Of a DNA stretch of 51,344 nucleotides, positions 8,361 through 15,538 are shown piece after piece (positions within the stretch are counted from its first letter, which is position 1; each line of letters starts with the position of its first letter). Source of the stretch: Corynebacterium sp. (GTDB lineage: Bacteria; Actinomycetota; Actinomycetes; Mycobacteriales; Mycobacteriaceae); NCBI RefSeq assembly GCF_030152825.1, contig NZ_JASLIP010000051.1, positions 1 to 51,344 of the forward strand, in the 5' to 3' direction. Both the position numbers and the translations under genes were made by a program. The notes beneath the pieces were generated by a model, which worked only from the letters and a program-made list of their open reading frames with translations, did not search any database and was not told where the DNA came from.

Positions 8361-8906
8361 GGGCAGGCCCGCGACCCCGCGCAGCATCTCCGGGTCGATC
8401 ACGATGCCGGCTTTGTAGACGGTCATCTCGCCGGTGGGCTCCAGAATGATGAGTTGGACGTCGGCCGGGCTTGCCACTCCGGCGCGGCGCATGACCATCC
8501 GCAGGTCATCCCGGGAGACGTGGGTGCGGCGCAGCTGCCGGTCCAGGTACTGGCCGTGCGCGAAGACGGCCTGGGGGTCCTCGTCGAAGACGCGGCTCAC
8601 GGCGTTGGACTTCCGCGCCGCGCCGAAGATCGCCTCCAGCAGCATGAGTGTGAACAGCCCGATCGCCCCCGCGGCAAGGGTCGGCGGGTGCCCGATGACC
8701 ACGCGGCCCGAGACCGCGCCGAACATGACTAGGACGACTGTGTCGAAGGCATTCATCTTCGTCATGATGCGGACGCCGAACAGCCGCACGAGGATCAGGA
8801 AGAAGAGGTAGATCGCCAGCGCCGAGAGGACGACGATGGGGATGCGGGCTGGGTCGATCGTGATTTGCTCGTAGAAGGCCTGCTGTACCTGCTCCATGCT
8901 GATCAT
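8325..8906 (-). CDS. DUF421 (YetF-like) membrane protein
   Basis: About 193 residues. Three N-terminal membrane segments (IPIVVLSALAIYLFFLILV; TVVLVMFGAVSGRVVIG; LAAGAIGLFTLMLLEAIFG) are followed by a soluble DUF421 domain with RRTHVSRDDLRMVMRRAGV and VQLIILEPTGEMTVYK, the standard order of YetF/YdfR-type proteins. Molecular function is not established for this family; a role in spore or envelope physiology has been described only in Bacillus. Start is uncertain: ATG 8906, ATG 8897 (preceded by TAACAT at 7 nt) or GTG 8918. The C-terminus overlaps the end of the EamA gene, so the two may share termination. Confidence 0.85.
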   Translation of the reverse strand: MISMEQVQQAFYEQITIDPARIPIVVLSALAIYLFFLILVRLFGVRIMTKMNAFDTVVLVMFGAVSGRVVIGHPPTLAAGAIGLFTLMLLEAIFGAARKSNAVSRVFDEDPQAVFAHGQYLDRQLRRTHVSRDDLRMVMRRAGVASPADVQLIILEPTGEMTVYKAGIVIDPEMLRGVAGLPSGFTQHDRENH

Positions 8907-9044
8907 GTTAGTCCGCACCCCACCGTGGATTGCGCACCCACCCGTGTTTTTGCGCGCCTAGTGAATTCTCGCTGCACGGGCTAGACATATTGTCGCCGCT
9001 TCAGCCAGCTGGACGGTGTTTATGGACGGGCCGCCCCGACAAGG

Positions 9045-9084
9045 CTTTCGGCCAGCCCGCGTAGAAACGCGAACTGGCCGAAAG
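9045..9084 (-). terminator. Hairpin downstream of the MaoC-type dehydratase gene
   Basis: CTTTCGGCCAG (9045-9055) pairs over 11 bp with CTGGCCGAAAG (9074-9084); the loop contains a second CGCG/CGCG pair. There is no clear T-run in either direction, so it may work as a non-canonical terminator or an mRNA 3'-end stabiliser. The rest of the 8919-9105 spacer shows nothing else. Confidence 0.55.
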
Positions 9085-9105
9085 GGGAGTGCTACAGCGA
9101 GCGGC

Positions 9106-10017
9106 TTAGAGCTGCTCGATTTTCGCCACTGCGTGGACGGTGTCCAGCTTGGACGCCTTGCGCAGCTGGATGTCCCAGTCGCCGTTGGCAGCCTTCTGGG
9201 TGAAGACCGCGACGGTGGCCGGCAGGGTCACCGGCTTAGCGAACTGCACCGTGTAGCGCGCTGCGGACGGGATCTCGCCCTCCAGTGTGGCGAGCAGGCG
9301 CGCCGCGGACCACATGCCGTGCGCGATGACCGCCGGGAAGCCGAAGGCCTTCGCACCCACGCCGGAGACGTGGATCGGGTTCTTATCGCCCGAAGCCTCC
9401 GCGTAGTCCTTGATCTGGGACGGGGTGACCCGCACATTCGCGGTCGGGCGCGGATCCGCCAGCTCGGTGATCGGCAGGATCACGCCGTCGGTCTTCTCGC
9501 CACCTGCCAGCGGGGAGGAGCTGGAGAGCTTCGCACCCTTGGCCAGGAAGCCGGAGACCTGGCGCCACACGACCTCGCCGCCCGAGGCGATCTCGGTGAC
9601 CAGGTCGATGAGCAGACCCTTGTTGTGCTCGCGCAGGTTCTCGGCGTGGACCTTGATGTCCAGCACGTCGTCGACCGTCAGCGCGCGCTTCTGTTCGATG
9701 ACGTTATTCAGGTGCACCGCACCCACAGCGCCGAACGGGAAGTCCGGAGCCGTCAGGACCTTCATCACGATGGGGAAGGAGAGCACGTACGGGTAGGTCA
9801 GCGGCAGCTCGTTGGTCAGCCGCAGATCCGTCGCGCTGCAGTACGCCGCGAGGTGCGGAACGTCGATCTTCACGCCGCGGACCTCGAACGCGGTCTTCGG
9901 GTTGTCCTTCGCAGAGCGCGTGGACCCGACGACCGGCAGAATGTCCTTGACTGCGTTCCGGTACTCGTCCATGAGCGCCGGAATTTTGGGCAGTTCCTTG
10001 TAGGAAACCTCAGCCAC
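9106..10017 (-). CDS. htdX: MaoC-like (3R)-hydroxyacyl dehydratase, HtdX-type
   Basis: 303-residue double-hotdog hydratase/dehydratase acting on (3R)-hydroxyacyl-CoA or -ACP. The C-terminal hotdog has the hydratase-2 motif DYAEASGDKNPIHV (catalytic Asp and His in D-x4-H spacing) and AFGFPAVIAHGMW; the N-terminal half is the degenerate hotdog (LPLTYPYVLSFPIVMKVL). Length, neighbours and order (dehydratase, FabG4-like reductase, divergent FadA2-like thiolase) match the M. tuberculosis Rv0241c-Rv0242c-Rv0243 arrangement, which supports the name. GTG start with a perfect AAGGAGG at 10023-10029. It follows fabG4 by 50 bp and is probably in the same mRNA. Likely role: a non-multienzyme beta-carbon cycle for fatty acids. 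Confidence 0.88.
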   Translation of the reverse strand: MAEVSYKELPKIPALMDEYRNAVKDILPVVGSTRSAKDNPKTAFEVRGVKIDVPHLAAYCSATDLRLTNELPLTYPYVLSFPIVMKVLTAPDFPFGAVGAVHLNNVIEQKRALTVDDVLDIKVHAENLREHNKGLLIDLVTEIASGGEVVWRQVSGFLAKGAKLSSSSPLAGGEKTDGVILPITELADPRPTANVRVTPSQIKDYAEASGDKNPIHVSGVGAKAFGFPAVIAHGMWSAARLLATLEGEIPSAARYTVQFAKPVTLPATVAVFTQKAANGDWDIQLRKASKLDTVHAVAKIEQL

Positions 10018-10067
10018 AGGAACCTCCTTTAAGAAGTTGAAAAGATGTCAGCGGGGCAGGGCTTTGT

Positions 10068-11426
10068 TTACGCACCCAGCAGGGACTGGCCACAGACGCG
10101 AACCACGTTGCCGGTCACCGCGTTGGATGCCGGTGCCGCGAAGTAGGCTATGGTCTCTGCGACGTCGATGGTCTGGCCACCCTGCTGCAGGGAGTTCATG
10201 CGACGGCCGGCCTCGCGGGTCGCGAACGGGATGGCGGCGGTCATCTGGGTTTCGATGAAGCCCGGTGCCACGGCGTTGACGGTGATGTTCTTGTCCGCCA
10301 GCTTCTCGCTGAAGGTGTTGACCAGGCCGATGACGGAGGCCTTGGTGGTGCCGTAGTTGGTCTGGCCACGGTTACCGGCGATGCCCGCGATGGAGGACAC
10401 GCCGATGACGCGGCCGTTGTCGTTGAGGCCACCGTTGGCGATCAGGCCCTCGGTGATGCGAATCGGGGCGATGAGGTTCACGGCCATGACGGCGTTCCAG
10501 CGTGCGTCGTCCATGTTGGCGAGCAGCTTGTCGCGGGTGATACCGGCGTTGTGGACGATGATGTCGATGCCCTGGCCGAAGCGAGCCTCGGCGTGCTCCT
10601 TGAGCTTGTCGGCAGCATCCGGGGCGGTGACGTCCAGCGGCAGGGAGGTGCCCTTGACGCGATTGGCGGTCTCAGCCAGGCCGTCGCCGGCCTGCGGGAC
10701 GTCCACGCAGATGACCTTCGCGCCGTCGCGAGCCAGGACCTCGGCAATCGTGGCGCCGATGCCGCGGGCAGCACCGGTGACGACGGCGACCTTGCCCTCA
10801 GAAGGCTGGTCCCAGTTTGCCGGTGCGGTGGCTGCGGTGTCGTCGACGCGGATGACCTGGGCGTCGACGTAGGCGGACTTGCCGGAAAGCAGGAAGCGCA
10901 GGGTGGACTCCAGGCCGGTGAAGTCGCCGGAGAGCTTCGGGCTGACGTAGACCAGCTGGGCGGTCGCGCCGCGGCGCAGCTCCTTGGCGACGGAGCGGCT
11001 GAAGCCCTCGAGGCCACGCTGGGCGATGGCCTCGTCGGTGGACTCGGCAAGCTCCGGGGTGGTGCCGAGCACGACAATGCGGCCGTTCGGGGCGAGCTTG
11101 CGCATCACTGGGTTGAAGAAGTCGAAGAGCTGGTGGAGCTCCTCTGGCTTGGTGATGCCGGTCGCGTCGAAGACGAAGGCGGCGTACTTGCTGTCACCGG
11201 AGTCGCGGGTCAGGTCGTAGTCCGCATCCAGCAGGGAGGTGACCGGGTCGATCAGGCGGCCCTGACCACCGACGAGCACGAGGCCCGGCAGTGCTGCCTC
11301 GCCGGCCTTGTAGCGGCGCAGCTTTTCGGGCTTCGGCAGGCCGACCTTGTCAGCCAGGAAGCTGCCGAACGGGGACTCAATGAACTCGCCGTAACGGTCG
11401 GAGTGCTGGGAGGAAGTCTTAGACAC
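10068..11426 (-). CDS. fabG4: High-molecular-weight 3-oxoacyl reductase, FabG4-type
   Basis: 452-residue two-domain short-chain dehydrogenase that reduces 3-oxoacyl-CoA/ACP. The C-terminal SDR domain has the cofactor loop VTGAARGIGATIAEVL (about residue 217), NAG in IVHNAGITRDK, catalytic Ser in GVSSIAG and the Y-x3-K pair in NYGTTKASVIGL, then PGFIETQMT. The N-terminal 200 residues form the flavodoxin-like domain that sets HMW FabGs apart from ordinary 247-residue FabG. Mycobacterial FabG4 prefers NADH and CoA substrates; that this holds here is inference. Start is GTG with GAAGGAG 6 nt upstream. It diverges from the thiolase gene across 287 bp. Confidence 0.93.
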   Translation of the reverse strand: MSKTSSQHSDRYGEFIESPFGSFLADKVGLPKPEKLRRYKAGEAALPGLVLVGGQGRLIDPVTSLLDADYDLTRDSGDSKYAAFVFDATGITKPEELHQLFDFFNPVMRKLAPNGRIVVLGTTPELAESTDEAIAQRGLEGFSRSVAKELRRGATAQLVYVSPKLSGDFTGLESTLRFLLSGKSAYVDAQVIRVDDTAATAPANWDQPSEGKVAVVTGAARGIGATIAEVLARDGAKVICVDVPQAGDGLAETANRVKGTSLPLDVTAPDAADKLKEHAEARFGQGIDIIVHNAGITRDKLLANMDDARWNAVMAVNLIAPIRITEGLIANGGLNDNGRVIGVSSIAGIAGNRGQTNYGTTKASVIGLVNTFSEKLADKNITVNAVAPGFIETQMTAAIPFATREAGRRMNSLQQGGQTIDVAETIAYFAAPASNAVTGNVVRVCGQSLLGA

Positions 11427-11713
11427 TTATTCTCCTTCGGGTTGTCGCTTTCCGGTCTTCACGTCACGTTAACTTGCTGCGCGCTGGATGCACCCTTCTG
11501 ACGAGGCGCGGGCTAGCGAGCACAGCGGGCTGACCGGAAAGATTTTTAAGAACGTGACTTCAACTCTACGGTGTCGGGGGTCACACTGAGGGTGAAATCT
11601 AGTGAAATTATTTTTATATTTTCGTTTTCTGCCCCAGGCCCCAGCACGTCTCTATAGTCGGTTGGGAGACGCACAACTTTGGTGCACATTCTAGAGACGG
11701 AGTGAAAACCATC
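11427..11713. promoter_or_regulatory. Divergent fabG4 / fadA2 control region with paired inverted motifs
   Basis: This 287-bp spacer must hold promoters for both directions. It contains CTTTCCGGTC (11448-11457) with its exact complement GACCGGAAAG (11532-11541), and GTCACGTT (11463-11470) with AACGTGAC (11551-11558). An AT-rich stretch (about 11590-11630) holds two GTGAAAT direct repeats (11592, 11602). TATAGT (11653-11658) is a candidate -10 for fadA2, flanked by GTCTCTA (11648-11654) and TAGAGAC (11692-11698). The arrangement suggests operator sites for a regulator of the lipid block; the regulator is unknown. Confidence 0.45.
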
Positions 11714-13030
11714 ATGACGAACGGTAACCAGAAGAAGGTCGCCATCCTCGGCGGCAACCGCATTCCTTTCGCCCGCTCCAACAAGGAGTACGCGGACGCA
11801 TCCAACCAGGACATGCTCACCGCGGCCATCGAGGGCCTCGTCGCCCGCTACGGCCTCCAGGACGAAGAGCTCGGCCTGGTCACCGGTGGTGCGGTTCTGA
11901 AGCACTCCCGCGACTTCAACATGGTTCGCGAGGTTGTACTGGGCTCCTCCCTGGCCAACAGCACCCCGGCCATGGACATGCAGATGGCCTGTGGCACCGG
12001 CCTGGCCGCCATCGTCGCCGTCGGCGACGCCATCCGCGCGGGCCGCATCGAGTCCGGCATCGGCTCCGGCGTGGACACCACCTCCGATGCCCCGCTGGCG
12101 GTAGGCGACCAGCTGCGCAAGACCCTCATCAAGCTGACCCAGGCCAAGACCACCCAGCAGCGTCTGAAGCTGGTCGGCTCCATCCGCCTGGCCCAGCTGG
12201 CACCGGATCAGCCGGGCAACGGCGAGCCGCGCACCGGCCTGTCCATGGGTGACCACGCTGCGATCACCGCCCGCGAGATGAACATCACCCGCGAGGAGCA
12301 GGACGAGTTCGCCGCGACCTCCCACCAGAACCTGGCCAAGGCTTATGACGAGGGCTTCTTCGAGGACCTCATCACCCCGTACCTCGGCGTGCAGCGCGAC
12401 ACCAACCTGCGCCCGGACTCCACCCCGGAGAAGCTGGCCAAGCTCAAGCCGGTCTTCGGCAAGCGCGACGCGGCACAGCACGGCACCACCGCCACCATGA
12501 CCGCCGGTAACTCCACCCCGCTGACCGACGGCGCGTCCGCCGTCCTGCTCTCCTCCGAGGAGTGGGCCAAGGAGCGCAACCTCCCGGTCCGCGCCTACCT
12601 GGTGGACTCCGAGGTCGCGTCCGTGGACTTCCTGCACGGCCACGACGGCAAGACCCCGGACGGCCTGCTGATGAGCCCGACCTACGCCGTCCCGCGCATG
12701 CTGGAGCGCAACGGCCTGACCCTCCAGGACTTCGACTTCTACGAGATTCACGAGGCCTTCGCCTCCCAGACCCTGGCCACCCTGAAGGCTTGGGAGTCCG
12801 AGGAGTACTGCCGCGAGCGCCTGGGCCTGGACAAGCCGCTGGGTGCGATCGACCGCTCCAAGCTCAACGTCAAGGGCTCCTCGCTGGCCGCTGGCCACCC
12901 ATTCGCCGCAACCGGTGGCCGCATCATCGCCACCACCGCGAAGCTGCTCGAGGAGAACGGCGGCGGCCGCGCACTGGTCTCCATCTGTGCAGCAGGTGGC
13001 CAGGGCATCGTCGCCATCGTCGAGCGCTAA
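11714..13030 (+). CDS. fadA2: Acetyl-CoA acyltransferase (thiolase), FadA2-type
   Basis: 438-residue thiolase that cleaves 3-ketoacyl-CoA or condenses acyl-CoAs. Nucleophilic Cys about residue 93 in MQMACGTGLAA, the His of EIHEAFASQ and of LAAGHPFAATGGR, and the second active Cys in VSICAAGGQG are all present, so it should be catalytically complete. Length exceeds the usual 390 residues because of loop insertions found in FadA2/FadI-like proteins. Divergent from the fabG4-htdX pair; together they supply thiolase, reductase and dehydratase for a reversible fatty-acid cycle, which only needs an enoyl reductase or dehydrogenase from elsewhere. ATG 11714 follows GGAG by 11 nt; an in-frame GTG at 11702 is an alternative. 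Confidence 0.94.
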   Translation: MTNGNQKKVAILGGNRIPFARSNKEYADASNQDMLTAAIEGLVARYGLQDEELGLVTGGAVLKHSRDFNMVREVVLGSSLANSTPAMDMQMACGTGLAAIVAVGDAIRAGRIESGIGSGVDTTSDAPLAVGDQLRKTLIKLTQAKTTQQRLKLVGSIRLAQLAPDQPGNGEPRTGLSMGDHAAITAREMNITREEQDEFAATSHQNLAKAYDEGFFEDLITPYLGVQRDTNLRPDSTPEKLAKLKPVFGKRDAAQHGTTATMTAGNSTPLTDGASAVLLSSEEWAKERNLPVRAYLVDSEVASVDFLHGHDGKTPDGLLMSPTYAVPRMLERNGLTLQDFDFYEIHEAFASQTLATLKAWESEEYCRERLGLDKPLGAIDRSKLNVKGSSLAAGHPFAATGGRIIATTAKLLEENGGGRALVSICAAGGQGIVAIVER

Positions 13031-13055
13031 GCCAGCTGCGCCGATAGCGAAAGAG

Positions 13056-13101
13056 AAGGCGCCCCGCGGCGGAGGGTTCTCCTCGCCCGCTGGGCGCCTT
13101 T
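13056..13101 (+). terminator. Terminator downstream of fadA2
   Basis: AAGGCGCCC (13056-13064) pairs with GGGCGCCTT (13092-13100); the 27-nt loop contains a further GAGG...CCTC pair. The T-tail is short (TTTGG). It also lies after the convergent DUF4185 gene and may serve both. Confidence 0.65.
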
Positions 13102-13135
13102 GGCGTGCTCAGACTATGAGCGCTAACAGATGCTT

Positions 13136-14428
13136 CTACTGGAACACGCGACCCAGGTCGGTCTTGTACACGACCGGGTTGTAGTCCTTCCACGTCGTGG
13201 CCACCCAGTACAGGTTCTCATCGACCTGGTGGGGGAACATGAACGCGCCGTAGAGGTCGCCGATCTGAGCGCGAGAGACCAGCGTCCTCGGCGCGCTCCA
13301 CGGCCCCTCCGGAGAGGCGGCCTTCCGAATCACCACGCCCTGCGGCGCCTCGTAGAGTGCGAGCCAGGCATCCTGTTCCGGGTGGTACATCACCGAGAGC
13401 TCGGAGACCCTGCCGTCCAGCACGGGAGCGGCGTCCGACATGGTGCGGCTCCAGCCGCTGCCGGTGTAGAACTCTGCGTCGGAGTGAGCCGCAGCACCGG
13501 GGAAGAGGGCGAAGCTGTCCTTCGGGAAGCGGGCGAGCCGGGCCTGCCCTGAACGCCCGTTGGGGGTGCCGTAAACGTAGACATACGGGTCGTTGCTCTC
13601 TGCTGGAGGTGCGGCGAAGGCCGTCATCTGGAAGTTCTCCGCGCCGCGCACGTGGGCCGGCAGCGTTGGCAATTTATCGCTGCTGGAGGGGCTGGTGTTC
13701 GTTCGCTTGGAGCCCTCCATCACGGTCCAGGTCTTAGCTCCGTCGGTGGACTTGGCGGTGGCCGCGTAGTTGGTGGTCCAGTTTCCGGGCGTTCCCCACT
13801 TCTTCACGGACATGAAGTCCACATACTGCACGCCGTCGATCGCGATGCCGGAGGTCGGGATGACCGTCATCTCTACGCCGTCGATCTTCAGCGAACGCGG
13901 GAGGAACTCGTCCGAACGATCCCCATTGACCGGCCGGGTCAGGTGAATGCCGTTGGAGGGGTCGCGGTCATCCGATTCGAAGATCGCATTCGAATGCCAG
14001 CCGTCCCCGCGGGGGCCGCAGCTGAAGGAGTCCCCAAACACAGCGAGCGTGCGTCCGTCACCGGCGTCCCACATGAAGCCCAGGTCCGTGCTGGCCAAGC
14101 CGAACTTGGAGAGCTGATCGGGGCCGTTGGGGCCGGTGAGGATGTGCATGGCCGTGGTATGGCCGGTCAAAGCGGGCATGCCACCGGGGATGCCCTTCAA
14201 CCACGAGGGAGCCGAGGAACCCGAGGAGCTGCCGCTGGAGCCCAGGGCGGCCGCCGTGTCGGAGCTGCTGGGCGACCAGGCCGAGCACGGCCCAGCGGCG
14301 TGCGCGGCGCCAGCGGAGCCGACCATCACCGAGAAGGAGGACGTGGCGAGGGTGGCGACCAGCAACGCCGTCCTGGTCCCACTGCGGGCGAAAGAGGAAG
14401 GGCTGCGATGTCCGGAGAGAACAGTCAT
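13136..14428 (-). CDS. Secreted DUF4185 protein (possible GH183-type D-arabinanase)
   Basis: 430 residues with a Sec signal peptide: Arg-containing n-region, hydrophobic TALLVATLATSSFSVMVG, cleavage likely after AHA (about residue 45). The mature part is a single DUF4185 domain with DLGFMWDAG, TLAVFGDSFSCG, GWHSNAIF and later SVMYHPEQDAWLALYEA, fitting a beta-propeller. DUF4185 includes enzymes described as glycoside hydrolase family 183 endo-D-arabinanases acting on arabinogalactan/lipoarabinomannan; the Asp of DLGF and of FGDSF are the best candidates for the acid residues (inference). In this organism it could remodel its own cell-wall arabinan. It stands alone, divergent by 51 bp from a small secreted protein gene. 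Confidence 0.82.
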   Translation of the reverse strand: MTVLSGHRSPSSFARSGTRTALLVATLATSSFSVMVGSAGAAHAAGPCSAWSPSSSDTAAALGSSGSSSGSSAPSWLKGIPGGMPALTGHTTAMHILTGPNGPDQLSKFGLASTDLGFMWDAGDGRTLAVFGDSFSCGPRGDGWHSNAIFESDDRDPSNGIHLTRPVNGDRSDEFLPRSLKIDGVEMTVIPTSGIAIDGVQYVDFMSVKKWGTPGNWTTNYAATAKSTDGAKTWTVMEGSKRTNTSPSSSDKLPTLPAHVRGAENFQMTAFAAPPAESNDPYVYVYGTPNGRSGQARLARFPKDSFALFPGAAAHSDAEFYTGSGWSRTMSDAAPVLDGRVSELSVMYHPEQDAWLALYEAPQGVVIRKAASPEGPWSAPRTLVSRAQIGDLYGAFMFPHQVDENLYWVATTWKDYNPVVYKTDLGRVFQ

Positions 14429-14466
14429 GGTGTTAATTCAATCACAACGGGGATCTTCAAGTGATG

Positions 14467-14472
14467 TAGCTT
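14467..14472 (+). promoter_or_regulatory. -10 box of the small secreted protein gene, leaderless arrangement
   Basis: TAGCTT ends 7 nt before the ATG at 14480. The G-rich AGGGGC directly before the ATG is too close for a good ribosome-binding site. Confidence 0.35.
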
Positions 14473-14479
14473 TAGGGGC

Positions 14480-14818
14480 ATGAATCTTTTTCGGAAACGC
14501 GCCACCATTGCGCTGGCTGCAGCTCTCGCTCTCTCGGCAGGTTTCGGTGGCGGGGTAGCCCCGGCGGGGGCCGAGCAAGCCCAACCACTCCCAGACATCG
14601 AGCGTCCCACTGCGAGCTCGGGCGGATCCTTGATGCTCAACCCGAAGAACTGCAAGAAGCTCAAGTCCGAGTCGGACAAGATTTCTGAGCAGTGGCAACA
14701 GGCCGTGGCCGAAGGTGATTTTTACACGGCTAATCAGCTGCGCGTGGACTACACCAACGTGACCGTCTCGTGGGCACAGTGCCTGCAGGCAGCTAATCGT
14801 CTGCTCCTGAGCTCTTAG
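14480..14818 (+). CDS. Small secreted protein with a Cys pair, function unknown
   Basis: 112 residues. An N-terminal signal peptide (basic MNLFRKR, hydrophobic IALAAALALSAGFGGGV, cleavage probably at AGAEQ about residue 31) leaves a mature protein of about 80 residues. After a Pro/Ser linker comes an alpha-helical stretch with exactly two cysteines (NPKNCKKLKSESDKI and WAQCLQAANRLL), likely one disulfide joining two helices. I do not recognise a family. It ends 10 bp before coaE, with which it may be co-transcribed, and diverges from the DUF4185 gene. The small, cysteine-pinned helical form resembles short secreted proteins of Corynebacteriales in general, but no function is claimed. Confidence 0.75.
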   Translation: MNLFRKRATIALAAALALSAGFGGGVAPAGAEQAQPLPDIERPTASSGGSLMLNPKNCKKLKSESDKISEQWQQAVAEGDFYTANQLRVDYTNVTVSWAQCLQAANRLLLSS

Positions 14819-14828
14819 GATCGAAGCA

Positions 14829-15437
14829 ATGTTTCTCATCGGACTCACCGGCGGCATCGGCTCCGGGAAATCCACCGTCGCCAGCCGGCTGAAGACCCTC
14901 GGCGCCCGGATCGTCGACGCCGATAAGATCGCCCGCGAGATCGTCGAACCCAGCGAGCCAGCCCTCGCGGAGCTGGCCGAGGCCTTCGACGGGGTGCTCA
15001 ACGCGGACGGCACCCTCAACCGTGCCGAGCTCGCCCGCCAGGCCTTCGCCGCCCCGGAGGCCACCGAGAAGCTGAACTCCATCACCCACCCCCGCATCCG
15101 GGAACGCACCCTCGAGCGTTTCGCCCAGGCCCGCACTGAGGACGTGCCGGTGCTGGTCTACGACATGCCGCTGCTCATCGAGAACGGCGAGTACAAGAAG
15201 ATGGACCACGTGCTCGTCGTCGACGCGGAAGACGAGATCCGTATCGACCGCCTGGTCAACTCCCGTGGCCTGGACGAGGAGGACGCCCGCCGCCGGATCG
15301 CGGCCCAGATCAGCCGCGAGGAGCGGCTTGCCGCCGCGGACTCCGTGGTGGATAACTCCGGCACCCGGGATCAGCTCCTGCAACAGGTCGACACCTTCTG
15401 GGAGCAGGTCGTCGCCCCGCGGCTCGCAGCGCAGTAG
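14829..15437 (+). CDS. coaE: Dephospho-CoA kinase
   Basis: Last step of coenzyme A synthesis: phosphorylates the ribose 3'-hydroxyl of dephospho-CoA with ATP. 202 residues, the usual single-domain length, without the C-terminal extension found in mycobacterial CoaE. The P-loop GLTGGIGSGKST begins at residue 5; IVDADKIAREIV and THPRIRERTLERF (CoA-binding and lid regions) and VPVLVYDMPLLIENG are all present. The 10-bp distance from the previous gene suggests translational coupling or a shared mRNA. Confidence 0.97.
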   Translation: MFLIGLTGGIGSGKSTVASRLKTLGARIVDADKIAREIVEPSEPALAELAEAFDGVLNADGTLNRAELARQAFAAPEATEKLNSITHPRIRERTLERFAQARTEDVPVLVYDMPLLIENGEYKKMDHVLVVDAEDEIRIDRLVNSRGLDEEDARRRIAAQISREERLAAADSVVDNSGTRDQLLQQVDTFWEQVVAPRLAAQ

Positions 15438-15526
15438 CCCCGCGGCGAGGCCGGCAAAAACCGCGCCTAGACCAGCTCTAGCGCTGCGGCCAGGTCGCCC
15501 GGTGGCTGCCGACCACGCGGGCTGCC

Positions 15527-15532
15527 TAGGAT
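15527..15532 (+). promoter_or_regulatory. Extended -10 box of uvrB, leaderless arrangement
   Basis: TGCC-TAGGAT, 6 nt before the ATG at 15539. I see no LexA-type box beside it. Confidence 0.45.
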
Positions 15533-15538
15533 AGACAC

